Shown in pieces: positions 26,277 through 35,613 of a DNA stretch of 64,000 nucleotides. A program made the translations under genes and the position numbers. Within the stretch, counting starts at the first letter, position 1. Every line of letters begins with the position of its first letter. A model generated the notes under the pieces. The model worked only from the letters and a program-made list of their open reading frames with translations. It did no database searches and was not told the origin of the DNA. Source of the DNA: Claveliimonas bilis (GTDB taxonomy: Bacteria > Bacillota > Clostridia > Lachnospirales > Lachnospiraceae); contig NZ_AP024845.1 of the NCBI RefSeq assembly GCF_020892095.1, forward strand, positions 1,302,001 through 1,366,000, read 5' to 3'.

Positions 26277-29200
26277 CTAGATTTTGAAGTCGTCTTCCTT
26301 CAAAATAATGCGGTCTGATTCGTCTGTTCCCTTGCGGAACATACGTCTTGCCAGATGCTTTACATTCGCTTTCTGGGAATGTTCAATCGCTGCATCCATA
26401 ATCTCTTTTACTTCAGCTACCGTCACGGCGTGATCTTCTCTCTGCATCACATCAATTCTGCTGTACAGAGCCAATATACCCATCTCATCCAGTTTATACC
26501 CGTTTTCCTTAGCATAGGTCTGTCCAAAAGTTACAAGCTCATCATTAACAAATACCGGAAGCTCCAGTTTAGAAGTAAATTTCTTCTTAAACTCCGGATT
26601 GGCAGTGAAGAGCCGTTCTAACGCTTTTCTCTGATCCTCCAGCACAAACAGAAGCTCTCCTGTCTTCTTTTCCATCAGAATGTTCAGATCACGGACCGTT
26701 CTGGCATTCAGCTTTCCGGCCTTCTCAATGATAATTGCTCCGCCTTTCAGCTTCTGAATGATATTAGGGATATCCTTTTTATTTAAGGCTTCTCCTGTTA
26801 CAATGGCAACTTTTCCCTGTTTAAGGTTACGCTGTTTCTGAATTGCTTTGACAATATCAACCGCAAGAACAGTTTTACCGGATCCTTTGTGTCCGATAAC
26901 AAGGATATTTCCAACTTTCGACGTTCCGTTTCTTCTCTCCCGGCGGTCATTATCCAGAACTTCTACTATCTGTTCACTCATACCACGCACCGGAACAAAG
27001 TAAGAAAACAGCTGTTTCTGCTCCTCTGTAAGTCCCGCCTTCAGACCGATCTCACTTGTAGCGCTCAAATCATAACGCCCTGTCACTACAAATCCTGTAT
27101 CAAACGGAACGCCGCCTTTGCCTTTCTTAATACGCTTCTGGATCTCCTCTTCCGTAGGCTCTTCGATCACCAGCTCTTCCTGCTGTTTCTTCTTCGGTTT
27201 CGTCTCCTCTTCCTCGTCATCATAGAAGTCATCATCATAATCGTCATCTTCTATATCATCATAGTCGCTGTAGTCATCTTCATCGAAGCTGTCGTCATCC
27301 ATATCATCTTCAAGGTCATTATCCTCATATTCATCTTCGTATTCGTCGGCATAATCGTCCTCGTATTCATCCTCGTAATCGTCTTCGACATACTCATCTT
27401 CATATTCGTCTTCGAAATCATCCTCATCTTCGAAGTCATCATCGCCTTCGAATCCATCATCCTCTTCAAAGCCTGACTCGTCGTAATCTACTTCATCATA
27501 GTCCGCCTCATCATATGACTCTTCTTCGCCGATATAATCAGAAACTTCTTCGTCCGCAGGCTCTTCTATGGAAAGACCTCCCAGATTCATGCCCTTATCC
27601 TCCGGCTGATCTTCTGCTTCCAATTCAGCCATCAGCTGTCTAAGATCCGCTGTCATGCTCATATCCTGACTCTCTTCAGGAATTTCTTCTTCGTCCTGCA
27701 CTTCTGCATTCAGCATTTCTTCCGGCTCGTCCGCTTCCTCAAATATTTCCTCTGCAGCGGATTCTTCCATTACTTCTTCTGCAGGCTCTTCCGGTTCGTC
27801 TTCTTCCTCTGCGATCTCCTCTTCAGTGATTTCTTCAACCACTTCTTCCACAGGCTCGTCCGGTTCCTCCTCGATCATTTCTTCGATTACTTCTTCTGGT
27901 TCTTCTTCCGGTTCAACTGCATTTCTTACTGCTTCTTTAAATTCTTCCGTTGCTTTTCCGGATGCGATCCGATCCAGAAGGGCTTCTTCTTCCTCTTCTT
28001 TCAGCTTCGCAAGTCTCTTCTCTTCATCCGCCTTTTGTTTTGCAAGAATGCGCTCCTCTTCGGCTTTTTGCTCCGCAAGTCTCCTTGCCTCCTCTGCCGC
28101 TTTCTGCTCTGCAATTTTTCTGGCTTCTTCCGCTGCACGCTGCTGTTCTTCTATTCTTCTGGCTTCCTCTTCACGGCGGCGCTGTGCCTCCAGCCGTCTC
28201 TGCGCCAGTTTTTCTTCATCTTTCTTTCTCTGCTCTTCAATAGCCTCCGCATTGCCTTTTTGCTTTGCTTCCCACTCTGCCAGAATTTCCTCTATCTTCA
28301 TCTGACCCGTGATACGCATCGCCTCATCCTGCTTTGTGCTGGCCTTTTCCTCTATATCCAGTCCTTTTGCAACACGCACGCCATTCGCCAGCGCCTCGGA
28401 GAGCGTTGCTCCCTTTACAGTCTGGCGGATAGATGATTTTTCCTTAGGCTTGGCTGCCATTTCCTCTTTAGCTTTTTCCTGTGCCGCTCTAAGTTCATCA
28501 AGACGAATCTCCCTGGTAGCAGCTTCCTCCTCTGAAAGAGTGCCTGACTCTTTTACCTCCGGAATATCCTCCTGTTCCAGGGAATCCTCCGCTTCTTCCA
28601 GTTCATCCTGCATTTCATCTTCCGCTTCCTGAGGCTTCACATCCTCTTCTGCCGACGCTCTTACCATTTCTCTTCTGCCGGTTTTCTGGCCGCCCATACT
28701 ATTGTATTTCTCCTGCTGCAACGGTGTCAGCGGCTTATATTTCATCTTCAGTTCCATCGCCTGGTAAACGTATTTTCCTTCGCTGAACCACAGAATCAGG
28801 TCGTCGCATTCTTCCAGACATTCTGCTGTCATACCTGCCTCATCATAAAGCTTCGCCAGCTCATAAGCCCACTTTTCCACATACTCTGCCTTTTTGAAGT
28901 CCTCCAGTGCAGCAATCTGCTCTGACACAGGCGCACGCCGTGCTTTCAAAATTTTATATTTTAATATATACTGGTTCGGATCCTTCGGAGCCAGCTTTAC
29001 AAATTCTTCATAACAATCGGAAGCTTCTTCAATATCATTGATCTTTAATGCCAAGATTCCCAGACGATATACGATCTTTCTACTGCCAGGAGAGCGGTCA
29101 TAAGCGACAAATAAAATGTCTCTGCTCTTCTGGTACTCCCCGTTGTATTCGTATATCTCGCTGACATTATTAAGCATTGAAGCATTTTTTACTCTTCGCC

Positions 29201-29309
29201 AGTCGATCGTGTCAGCAATCTCCATGGCTTTTTTATACTGCCTCTTTTCCATGTATTCGAGCATTTGCTCTGTTTTAACCCGATATTCATATTTATCCAA
29301 TATTCTCAC
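26277..29309 (-). CDS. Large TPR, coiled-coil, acidic and P-loop ATPase protein
   Basis: 1010 residues in four parts. Residues 1-205: TPR-like helical repeats (MLEYMEKRQYKKAMEIADTI, YEYNGEYQKSRDILFVAYDR). About 210-460: Glu/Ala/Lys/Arg coiled coil (RRREEEARRIEEQQRAAEEA). About 470-735: extremely acidic Asp/Glu/Tyr-rich stretch. About 740-1010: AAA-like domain with Walker A IGHKGSGKT near residue 808 and a degenerate Walker B-like GAIIIEKAGK. No membrane segment or signal, so cytoplasmic. The ATPase end resembles type VII or AAA chaperone modules, but I cannot name a family. Monocistronic, with its own terminator. Confidence 0.8.
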   Translation of the reverse strand: MRILDKYEYRVKTEQMLEYMEKRQYKKAMEIADTIDWRRVKNASMLNNVSEIYEYNGEYQKSRDILFVAYDRSPGSRKIVYRLGILALKINDIEEASDCYEEFVKLAPKDPNQYILKYKILKARRAPVSEQIAALEDFKKAEYVEKWAYELAKLYDEAGMTAECLEECDDLILWFSEGKYVYQAMELKMKYKPLTPLQQEKYNSMGGQKTGRREMVRASAEEDVKPQEAEDEMQDELEEAEDSLEQEDIPEVKESGTLSEEEAATREIRLDELRAAQEKAKEEMAAKPKEKSSIRQTVKGATLSEALANGVRVAKGLDIEEKASTKQDEAMRITGQMKIEEILAEWEAKQKGNAEAIEEQRKKDEEKLAQRRLEAQRRREEEARRIEEQQRAAEEARKIAEQKAAEEARRLAEQKAEEERILAKQKADEEKRLAKLKEEEEEALLDRIASGKATEEFKEAVRNAVEPEEEPEEVIEEMIEEEPDEPVEEVVEEITEEEIAEEEDEPEEPAEEVMEESAAEEIFEEADEPEEMLNAEVQDEEEIPEESQDMSMTADLRQLMAELEAEDQPEDKGMNLGGLSIEEPADEEVSDYIGEEESYDEADYDEVDYDESGFEEDDGFEGDDDFEDEDDFEDEYEDEYVEDDYEDEYEDDYADEYEDEYEDNDLEDDMDDDSFDEDDYSDYDDIEDDDYDDDFYDDEEEETKPKKKQQEELVIEEPTEEEIQKRIKKGKGGVPFDTGFVVTGRYDLSATSEIGLKAGLTEEQKQLFSYFVPVRGMSEQIVEVLDNDRRERRNGTSKVGNILVIGHKGSGKTVLAVDIVKAIQKQRNLKQGKVAIVTGEALNKKDIPNIIQKLKGGAIIIEKAGKLNARTVRDLNILMEKKTGELLFVLEDQRKALERLFTANPEFKKKFTSKLELPVFVNDELVTFGQTYAKENGYKLDEMGILALYSRIDVMQREDHAVTVAEVKEIMDAAIEHSQKANVKHLARRMFRKGTDESDRIILKEDDFKI

Positions 29310-29467
29310 CTCAATAATGTTTACTTTTGTATATATTTTAACTCTTTTAGTGTAGCATATAGGATAGTCAATGTCAAAATAGAAATATATTGGAAAATGG
29401 GGATTTTATGGCGAAAAATGATATTTTGTCTCCCAAGATAGTGCCGAGACTATTTTCATAGAAAAAA

Positions 29468-29508
29468 GCAGCCACCGTAAATACTTGAAACTTTTTTACA
29501 GTGGCTGC
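29468..29508 (-). terminator. Terminator of the 29.5-30.2 kb transcription unit
   Basis: Stem GCAGCCAC (29468-29475) with GTGGCTGC (29501-29508), extended by GTAAA/TTTAC, and followed on the minus strand by a run of six Ts. No coding gene ends here, so it marks the end of an otherwise unexplained transcript. Confidence 0.72.
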
Positions 29509-29928
29509 TTTCTATTAAATTTTATCATATTTTAAATTATATCTCGGAGGATATTTTTCGATTAATTGCGTTCCCTTGCCTTTTTCCTTTTATTCGATTT
29601 TTTCTCAAAGTCTGGATTTCTTATTCCTGAATCATATATTTATATCGCCCTCATATTCTCTATATAAAATATTTTCCGAGTTATTATAATATCTATAACC
29701 GTTCCCGTTACAGCTTTTCATCCCTTATTATAACTATATAATCTGTAACGCTATTAAGCTATTCCTTCTATAACATATATTTTATATAGCTCCCTGATAT
29801 AAATCTGATATATTAGTCCGATACTTCTTCACGCATCCTCTAATATCTTTGATCTACGTGGTATTTATTCAGTATATCTGCAAATTTTAATCTCTTTACA
29901 CCGGTGATTCTACTCTCCGATTTTTCCT

Positions 29929-30030
29929 TTATAAACTTTTACCGGCTTCTCTATAATTAAGGCTTATTCTATGGGAACCTTCATTTGCCTTACCACCGAT
30001 ATACTGATTATGAAATTCTGAATTGTCCAA
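29929..30030 (-). CDS. Possible 33-residue peptide in the 30-kb unit
   Basis: TTG 30030 is preceded by AAGGAGG with 9 bases between, an excellent ribosome site. The frame reads MDNSEFHNQYIGGKANEGSH then RISLNYREAGKSL and stops. No membrane helix or signal. It could be a true small protein, the surviving start of a decayed gene, or chance within an RNA. Confidence 0.3.
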   Translation of the reverse strand: MDNSEFHNQYIGGKANEGSHRISLNYREAGKSL

Positions 30031-30229
30031 TGGATTAAGCCTCCTTCCGTTTTATTTCCGCTCTATATATCTCACCAACATATGAAATATATTTGAAATC
30101 CTTTTCAGATATTATTTATATATTATACTTATTACTTTTTATTTATTTCCTTTCTCGTCAGAAATAAATTTTATTAAATTTAATATATAACTTTTATCTG
30201 GTTTATTGGATTTCTTTTGGATTGACTTT

Positions 30230-30258
30230 ATAATAGCACCACCCCTTTTATTTGTCAA
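30230..30258 (-). promoter_or_regulatory. Promoter of the 29.5-30.2 kb unit
   Basis: Consensus TTGACA (30258-30253), 17 bases, TATTAT (30235-30230) on the minus strand, pointing away from bioY. Confidence 0.75.
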
Positions 30259-30356
30259 TACTATTTTTCATTTTTATTTTAATTAATTTATAATTTTCTT
30301 ATTGTATAATAACATTCTGATAATTTATATTTTTTCATCATTTCGCTCACTTCATA

Positions 30357-30387
30357 TTGTTAACTTCATTTTTTATTTAGTTGACAA
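30357..30387 (+). promoter_or_regulatory. BirA operator of bioY
   Basis: TTGTTAAC (30357-30364), 15 bases, GTTGACAA (30380-30387): the Firmicutes BirA box with one mismatch in the inverted halves. The second half covers the -35 box of the bioY promoter, so biotin-loaded BirA would shut off transcription. Confidence 0.85.
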
Positions 30388-30409
30388 TTTACTTTCCTTC
30401 TTTTATACT
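30381..30409 (+). promoter_or_regulatory. Promoter of bioY
   Basis: TTGACA (30381-30386), 17 bases, TATACT (30404-30409), about 34 bp before the start codon and overlapping the BirA operator. Confidence 0.85.
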
Positions 30410-30442
30410 TTTTATAAAGTATTTTACAGGAGGATTGTAGCT

Positions 30443-31042
30443 ATGTTTCAAAAACCAGATGACTTACCACAACACCCTTCACAGACAGCATCTCCAGGCA
30501 GCATTCGCCTTTCCACTCGTTCTATGGTACTGACTGCTTTAATAACAGCTGTGACCTGTATTCTGGCACCTCTTTCTATTCCCATTCCTTTCAGCCCTGT
30601 ACCGATCACGCTGACAAATCTTGTCATCGGATTCAGTATCTATCTTCTGGGATGGAAGAAGGCTACTTTAAGTTACATTATCTACCTTCTTCTGGGACTT
30701 GCCGGACTTCCTGTATTTTCCGGCTTTTCCGGAGGATTTGCCAAATTTGCCGGTCCCACCGGCGGATACCTGATCGGTTTTATCTTCCTTACTATAATCG
30801 GCGGACTTATCATAGACCATTTTCCGCAAAACCGTATCTTTCATGCTATCGGTCTGATCGCCGGAACCGCTGTCCTTTATTTATTCGGTACATACTGGCT
30901 CTCATTTCAAATGGAGCTGTCTTTTACTGCTGCGTTAGCTATTGGCGTCATTCCGTATCTGGCAGGAGATTCTGTAAAAATTATTCTGACTGTCATTCTC
31001 GGTCCGGAGCTCTGGAAACGAGTAAATGCAGGAATTTCATAA
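30443..31042 (+). CDS. bioY: Biotin ECF transporter substrate-binding protein BioY
   Basis: 199 residues from ATG 30443 with AGGAGG upstream; an earlier start at 30302 would translate the promoter. Six membrane helices. Family motifs IPFSPVPITLTNLVIG, LLLGLAGLPVFSGFSGGFAK and PTGGYLIGF are present. Takes up biotin with the shared ECF module or alone. Control by BirA is supported by the operator. Confidence 0.95.
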   Translation: MFQKPDDLPQHPSQTASPGSIRLSTRSMVLTALITAVTCILAPLSIPIPFSPVPITLTNLVIGFSIYLLGWKKATLSYIIYLLLGLAGLPVFSGFSGGFAKFAGPTGGYLIGFIFLTIIGGLIIDHFPQNRIFHAIGLIAGTAVLYLFGTYWLSFQMELSFTAALAIGVIPYLAGDSVKIILTVILGPELWKRVNAGIS

Positions 31043-31045
31043 AAA

Positions 31046-31068
31046 GGGCTGCCCCCACCGGGCAGCCC
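31046..31068. terminator. Terminator between bioY and the sugar permease operon
   Basis: A perfect 9-bp stem GGGCTGCCC (31046-31054) with GGGCAGCCC (31060-31068), A run before and T-rich tail after. Serves both convergent units. Confidence 0.85.
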
Positions 31069-31088
31069 TCTCTTTGCTTTTTTATAGT

Positions 31089-31925
31089 TTATCCTTTTAC
31101 TGCGCCTGCTGCCACACCTTTGATTATATGCTTCTGGCAGGACAGATAGAAAATGATCACCGGGATGACCGCCAGGATCAGCGCCGCCATGATGGCGCCC
31201 ATATCCACCCGTCCGTAGCTTCCCTTCATATACTGGATCGCAATGGATATGGTCTTGTATTCATTCAGGTCCAGCACGAGGTATGGCAGGAGGAAGTCAT
31301 TCCAGATCCACATGGTTTCCAGTATCCCCACAGATATATATGTCGGTTTCATAATAGGAAGCACCACAGAAAAGAAGGTGCGAAGAGGCGTGCAGCCGTC
31401 GATAAGAGCTGCTTCCTCGATCTCCAGCGGGATGGACTTTACAAAGCCGCAGAACATAAAGACTGCCAGTCCTGCCCCGAATCCCAGGTAAATGATGATA
31501 ATTCCCCAGGGTGTGTTGAGCCTGGTCCGGTCCGCCACCAGAGACAGGGTGAACATCACCATCTGGAAAGGTACTACCATGGAGAACACGCAGAGCAGAT
31601 AGAGAAGCTTTGTAAACTTTGTCTTTACCCTTGTAATATACCAGGCACACATAGATGTGCACACAAGAATCACCAGTACGGAGCCAACGGTAATAAATAC
31701 CGTCCAGCCCACGGCGCTGAGCAGCTCGTACTTGTCAATGGCTGTCAGATAATTCTCAAGGCCGTTCCATGTCTTTTCTATCGGCAGCGTAAAGGGTTCT
31801 TTGTTGATATATACTTTTTTCTTAAAGGAATTCATAAGCACGATCAGTATGGGGGCGATGTAAACCAGTCCAAGAATGGTAAAGATACCGGTCCCAGCTG
31901 CGCTTATCCTGCTTCTCTTTTTCAT
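31089..31925 (-). CDS. Carbohydrate ABC importer permease, MalG type
   Basis: 278 residues, six membrane helices, with the EAA loop EAALIDGCTPLRTFFSVVLP that docks the ATPase. It starts directly after the stop of the partner permease, with AGGAGGTG before it. CUT1 family, which imports oligosaccharides or glycosides. No glycosidase is encoded in the operon, so the sugar is unknown. Confidence 0.92.
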   Translation of the reverse strand: MKKRSRISAAGTGIFTILGLVYIAPILIVLMNSFKKKVYINKEPFTLPIEKTWNGLENYLTAIDKYELLSAVGWTVFITVGSVLVILVCTSMCAWYITRVKTKFTKLLYLLCVFSMVVPFQMVMFTLSLVADRTRLNTPWGIIIIYLGFGAGLAVFMFCGFVKSIPLEIEEAALIDGCTPLRTFFSVVLPIMKPTYISVGILETMWIWNDFLLPYLVLDLNEYKTISIAIQYMKGSYGRVDMGAIMAALILAVIPVIIFYLSCQKHIIKGVAAGAVKG

Positions 31926-32768
31926 TTACTGCTGCACCTCCTTTGAACGGGTAGCCCTAAGCTGGAGCATACCGATAGCCACAACGATGACGAAGAAGAT
32001 CACCGCTTTGGCCTGTCCGACGCCCTCCCATCCGGTACGTCCGTAGAATGTGTTGAAGATATTCAGCGCCATCATCTCGGACATCTTGGACGGTTCTCCT
32101 GCCGTCAGTGACAGGTTCTGGTCAAAGAGCTTGAATCCATTGGTAATAGACAGGAACATACAGATGGTGATGGATGGCATCATCATGGGGATGGTCACTT
32201 TGAAAAGTCTCTGGATCCTCGATGCGCCGTCGATCTGGGCCGCCTCCACCACATCTCCGGGGATGGACTGAAGCCCTGCAATGTAAATGATCATCATATA
32301 ACCAATCTGCTGCCAGCTCACCAGAATAATCAGTCCCCAGAATCCATACCACTCATTCAGTCCCAACGCTGTATTGTAACGAGCCAGTATGCCGTTAAAA
32401 ATAAGCTGCCAGATATAGCCAAGTACGATGCCTCCGATCAGGTTCGGCATAAAAAAGATCGTGCGGAAAATATTGGTTCCACGCATTTTCTGTGTCAGCG
32501 CCATGGCAAGGGCAAAGGCGATCACATTGATCACCACCAAAGAGACCACAGCGAAAAGGGCTGTATACCAGAAAGAATGTCTGAATACAGTGTCCTTAAA
32601 TGCCTCAATGTAATTGGATAATCCGACAAATTTCGCATCTGTGACTGTGGTAAATTTACAGAACGAAAGCCAGATCCCCATTATGAACGGAATAATAAAT
32701 CCAAGGATAAACGCGCAGAATGTGGGAAGCACAAAGATGGGCATATACCGCTTGATCGCTTTTTCCAT
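31926..32768 (-). CDS. Carbohydrate ABC importer permease, MalF type
   Basis: 280 residues, six membrane helices; EAA loop VEAAQIDGASRIQRLFKVTI and the ending LQLRATRSKEVQQ. GGAGGAGG lies before the start. Forms the channel with the MalG-type subunit. A hairpin separates it from the binding-protein gene upstream. Confidence 0.92.
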   Translation of the reverse strand: MEKAIKRYMPIFVLPTFCAFILGFIIPFIMGIWLSFCKFTTVTDAKFVGLSNYIEAFKDTVFRHSFWYTALFAVVSLVVINVIAFALAMALTQKMRGTNIFRTIFFMPNLIGGIVLGYIWQLIFNGILARYNTALGLNEWYGFWGLIILVSWQQIGYMMIIYIAGLQSIPGDVVEAAQIDGASRIQRLFKVTIPMMMPSITICMFLSITNGFKLFDQNLSLTAGEPSKMSEMMALNIFNTFYGRTGWEGVGQAKAVIFFVIVVAIGMLQLRATRSKEVQQ

Positions 32769-32786
32769 ATAAATCCTCCTCCTTCT

Positions 32787-32825
32787 GAAAAAGCGGCGTT
32801 CAGACTTTTTCTGCCCGCCGCTTTC
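32787..32825 (-). terminator. Intercistronic hairpin between binding protein and permeases
   Basis: Minus strand GAAAGCGGCG/CGCCGCTTTTTC hairpin with a T-rich end. In sugar importers such partial terminators often make binding protein more abundant than permease; that role here is inferred. Confidence 0.65.
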
Positions 32826-32864
32826 CTGTTCAATTCTATATATCTTTCAGCTCTTCCGGAAAGA

Positions 32865-34169
32865 TTACTCTGCCGATGCCGCTGCTTCTGTAGCCCATCC
32901 GTCTACAAACGCGCTTACAACTTTATCCCAGTTGGCATCTGTCTGATCTGCCGCATATGCTGTCAGCGCAGAACCCACACCGTTTTTCCACTCTTCAGAA
33001 GGCATGGTTGAGAATACCCATGTCACAGGTGTTTTTCCGTCTTCCATATATGCGTTGGCTTCATTCACCAGTGTATTTTCAGACTCAAGGTTGGACTTGA
33101 ACGGAATGACAAATCCCATATCTTTGCACATAGACTCTACACCTTCATCGGAAGTTACGCACCAGTTCATGAAATCCAGTGTTGCCTGGATATCTTCTTC
33201 AGATGCCTGGGAATTTACACACCAGTAGTTCTCTGTTCCTGTGCAGACGCCCTGGTTCTCCTCACCCTCAACTCCGATATAGATCGGAAGAATGCCAAGG
33301 TTCTCATCTCCGATATCCGCAATATTGTTGTACTCCCATGTACCGTTCTGGTAGAAGACTGCTTCCTCTGTCACAAATTCTGCTGTGGAGTCGTCGGCTG
33401 TCTTTGTGGAAATCTCTGTCGGTTCGCAGGTTGCATTATTGATGTACAGATCCCAGATCTGGCGGTAATTGTCAAGGTATGTGCCCTTGATGGCGTCTGT
33501 ATTGTCAATACCCTCATCCTTGTACTCATAGTAGATCGGAAGATTGGCCAGATGTGTCTTGAATCTCCAGTCAGATGAACTGTCCATTCCTGCTGATGTA
33601 AATGCGGAGAATCCAAGTTCATCCTTTCTTGCCGTGATGTCTTCCACTACCTTTTTAAAGCTGTCAAAGTCTGTGATATCCTCTGCTGTGTAGCCTGCTT
33701 TCTCAAGAAGGTCCTTGTTGTAGATAATGCCGTAGTTCTCGATAACGTAGGCAATACCTGCCATCTTATCGCCATCCATCAGCGCAAAGCTGTCGTCTGT
33801 CAGCTCCCCTGCTATGTCAGAATCAGACAGATCATAACAGTAGTCTTTCCAGCTTGCCAGTCCCACCGGTCCGTTTACCTGGAACAGGGTAGGCGCATCT
33901 GTCTTTGCCATTTCTGATTTCAGAGTTTTCTCATACTCTCCGGAAGCTGCTGTCAGAACTGTCACCTCCACGCCCGTCTCCTCTGTGTAGACTTCCGCCA
34001 GTTCCTGCCAGTAATCGTCCGCTTCAGGTTTAAAGTTGAGGTAATATACCTTTCCTTCTGCTTCGCTGCTTCCGCTGTCCCCGGAATCGGAGGAGCTTCC
34101 GCATCCTGCTGCCAGGCCTGCTGTCATCGCCGCAACTAATAATAATGATATTACTTTTTTCTTTTTCAT
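32865..34169 (-). CDS. Carbohydrate ABC importer binding lipoprotein
   Basis: 434 residues from ATG 34169. Lipoprotein signal VISLLLVAAMTAGLAAGC with the cysteine in the lipobox AAGC, then a Ser/Gly/Asp linker. The body is a family 1 solute-binding protein (VYYLNFKPEADDYWQELAEV, FQVNGPVGLASWKD). Anchored outside the membrane, it delivers sugar to the two permeases. A -10 box TATAAT at 34223-34218 has no proper -35, which fits activation by the YesN-type regulator. A GAAAACC/GGTTTTC hairpin (34188-34203) sits in the leader. Confidence 0.92.
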   Translation of the reverse strand: MKKKKVISLLLVAAMTAGLAAGCGSSSDSGDSGSSEAEGKVYYLNFKPEADDYWQELAEVYTEETGVEVTVLTAASGEYEKTLKSEMAKTDAPTLFQVNGPVGLASWKDYCYDLSDSDIAGELTDDSFALMDGDKMAGIAYVIENYGIIYNKDLLEKAGYTAEDITDFDSFKKVVEDITARKDELGFSAFTSAGMDSSSDWRFKTHLANLPIYYEYKDEGIDNTDAIKGTYLDNYRQIWDLYINNATCEPTEISTKTADDSTAEFVTEEAVFYQNGTWEYNNIADIGDENLGILPIYIGVEGEENQGVCTGTENYWCVNSQASEEDIQATLDFMNWCVTSDEGVESMCKDMGFVIPFKSNLESENTLVNEANAYMEDGKTPVTWVFSTMPSEEWKNGVGSALTAYAADQTDANWDKVVSAFVDGWATEAAASAE

Positions 34170-34277
34170 ATCCTTCCTCACCTTTCTGAAAACCTCGGTT
34201 TTCTTTGTTCTGGGATTATTATAACCGCCCTTTTCTCCTCCCCGTTATCAAATAGAAAACCAGGAATGCCAAAAAAA

Positions 34278-34315
34278 ATACTTCAGCGCCGGTATGTTCT
34301 CCGGCGCTGAAGTAT
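34278..34315 (-). terminator. Terminator of the sensor operon
   Basis: A perfect 15-bp stem ATACTTCAGCGCCGG with its complement, followed on the minus strand by eight Ts. Separates the sensor operon from the importer operon. Confidence 0.9.
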
Positions 34316-35613
34316 CACTGCTCCTCCAGAAATTCCTGGATGCTCTTATCTTCTTTTCTTGTAAATTCCTCCGGGCTGATCTTGCCCTGGGCCAGATCAG
34401 GGAGGATGGTTCCCAGCGTCTCCTCCTGCAGGATGGAGTTCCATTTCACCTGGTAGTTAGGGACAAGGACCGGACCGCTTTTGTAAGTCTCTATATAGTC
34501 CCTCTCCGCCTGGGTCAGGGAATCCGGGTTCTTCTCAAACAGTTCCTCCCTTTGCTCCATGTTCATCTGCGTGCGCAGCTTCAGAAGAGCCGCCGCTCCC
34601 TCTTTGACTTCCTGGCTGTAGCTGGACACAATGGCCCAGCCAAACGTCTCCGGAGATGAGATCAGCCTGTTTTCCGGAAATGCCGAGAATCTTACTTTGT
34701 CCTGCCACTCTTCCGGAATCTGATCCATCATCCAGTATCCGTTGGGAATCATAGCTGCCTTCCCGGAGAAAAAATTTTCATAGGACACATCAAAATCAAC
34801 ATACAGCGCATCATCTGTGGTGTACTGAAACAGCCGCTCCAGTGTCCGGGCAATACGCAGCCCGCTTTCACCCTGGTAGGTGTCCGGGTAGAACTGCTGC
34901 ATGAATTGCAGCCCTTCCTCCGTGGAGGCTGTCTCCGCCGTGGCAAAAAGCATGGGCGCCCAGGCTGTCCCTTCCGTATGAAGGGCCAGCGGAGTGATAC
35001 CGCAGCTCTCCAGCTTCTCACAGCACTGCCAAAATTCCTCCCATGTGTCAGGAAATTCTTCAATGCCTGCCTGGGCAAACAGCTCCTCATTCCAGAAAAT
35101 CCCGGAACAGGAAAATGCCGCCGTACTGACAGGGCCCAGATAAATACTGCCGTCCTCCTCGCTGCAGGACTCCAGCACCGACGGCTCGATCATCTCCATC
35201 CACTCTTCATCTTCCTTGATATATCCGGACAGTTCCTCGATCCTGCCATCCTGGATCATCGTATAATAGAAAGCGGGAAGCATCCGAAGATCCGTAATAA
35301 CTGCCGGGAGGGTATCCGTCACATTCTGCCGTTTCAGGTTCTGCCGGTACTCTTCCTCCGTCTCCATGACCCACTCCACATCCGCCTGCCACTTTCCATC
35401 ATACAATTCATTGAATGCCTGGATCACATCCTCCTCATTTTTATTTCCTGTAGAGGAGTCCACGATCAGGATGACCGGGATGGACACCTCCTCCCCGCCT
35501 GCTTTTTCCTCTGCCTGCCTTCCCGCGCAGCCTGCGGCTGCTACGGAGAAAAGCAGGGAAACCGCTGCCGCCTGTATGAATCTTCCTTTAAATCTGTATC
35601 TGTTCCTGCTCAT
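34315..35613 (-). CDS. Sensor-associated solute-binding lipoprotein
   Basis: 432 residues from ATG 35613. Signal peptide with lipobox SVAAAGC. The fold is that of family 1 binding proteins (IFWNEELFAQAGIEEFPDTW, PNGYWMMDQIPEEWQDKV). It is in the same transcript as the kinase and regulator, overlapping the kinase gene by 26 bases, and a terminator cuts it off from the importer. This suggests it detects sugar outside and signals to the kinase, as in three-component sugar sensors of Clostridia, rather than feeding the importer. Confidence 0.82.
   Translation of the reverse strand: MSRNRYRFKGRFIQAAAVSLLFSVAAAGCAGRQAEEKAGGEEVSIPVILIVDSSTGNKNEEDVIQAFNELYDGKWQADVEWVMETEEEYRQNLKRQNVTDTLPAVITDLRMLPAFYYTMIQDGRIEELSGYIKEDEEWMEMIEPSVLESCSEEDGSIYLGPVSTAAFSCSGIFWNEELFAQAGIEEFPDTWEEFWQCCEKLESCGITPLALHTEGTAWAPMLFATAETASTEEGLQFMQQFYPDTYQGESGLRIARTLERLFQYTTDDALYVDFDVSYENFFSGKAAMIPNGYWMMDQIPEEWQDKVRFSAFPENRLISSPETFGWAIVSSYSQEVKEGAAALLKLRTQMNMEQREELFEKNPDSLTQAERDYIETYKSGPVLVPNYQVKWNSILQEETLGTILPDLAQGKISPEEFTRKEDKSIQEFLEEQ

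Larger units (their letters stand above)
29468..30224 (-). ncRNA. Putative large non-coding RNA or decayed gene
   Basis: About 750 bp of AT-rich DNA bounded by a consensus promoter and a good terminator on the minus strand, with no frame longer than about 40 codons. Local pairings seen by eye include ATTTATTTC/GAAATAAAT near 30155-30180, CGTTACAG/CTGTAACG (29706-29752), CTATA/TATAG near 29766-29791 and GTTAT/ATAAC near 29680-29700. The strand is purine-rich. Read as a structured RNA (the size range of ROOL, OLE or GOLLD RNAs) or as a heavily decayed gene; I cannot decide which. Confidence 0.35.

Noticed and set aside
27826-28305. Ser-rich plus-strand frames opposite the 1010-residue protein
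   Set aside because: Complement of Glu/Ala-rich codons always reads as Ser/Phe/Leu-rich; pure shadow.
29521-30030. Pseudogene reading of the 30-kb unit
   Set aside because: Stops occur in all frames and no frame gives a recognisable family when stitched together; kept only as an alternative to a large RNA.
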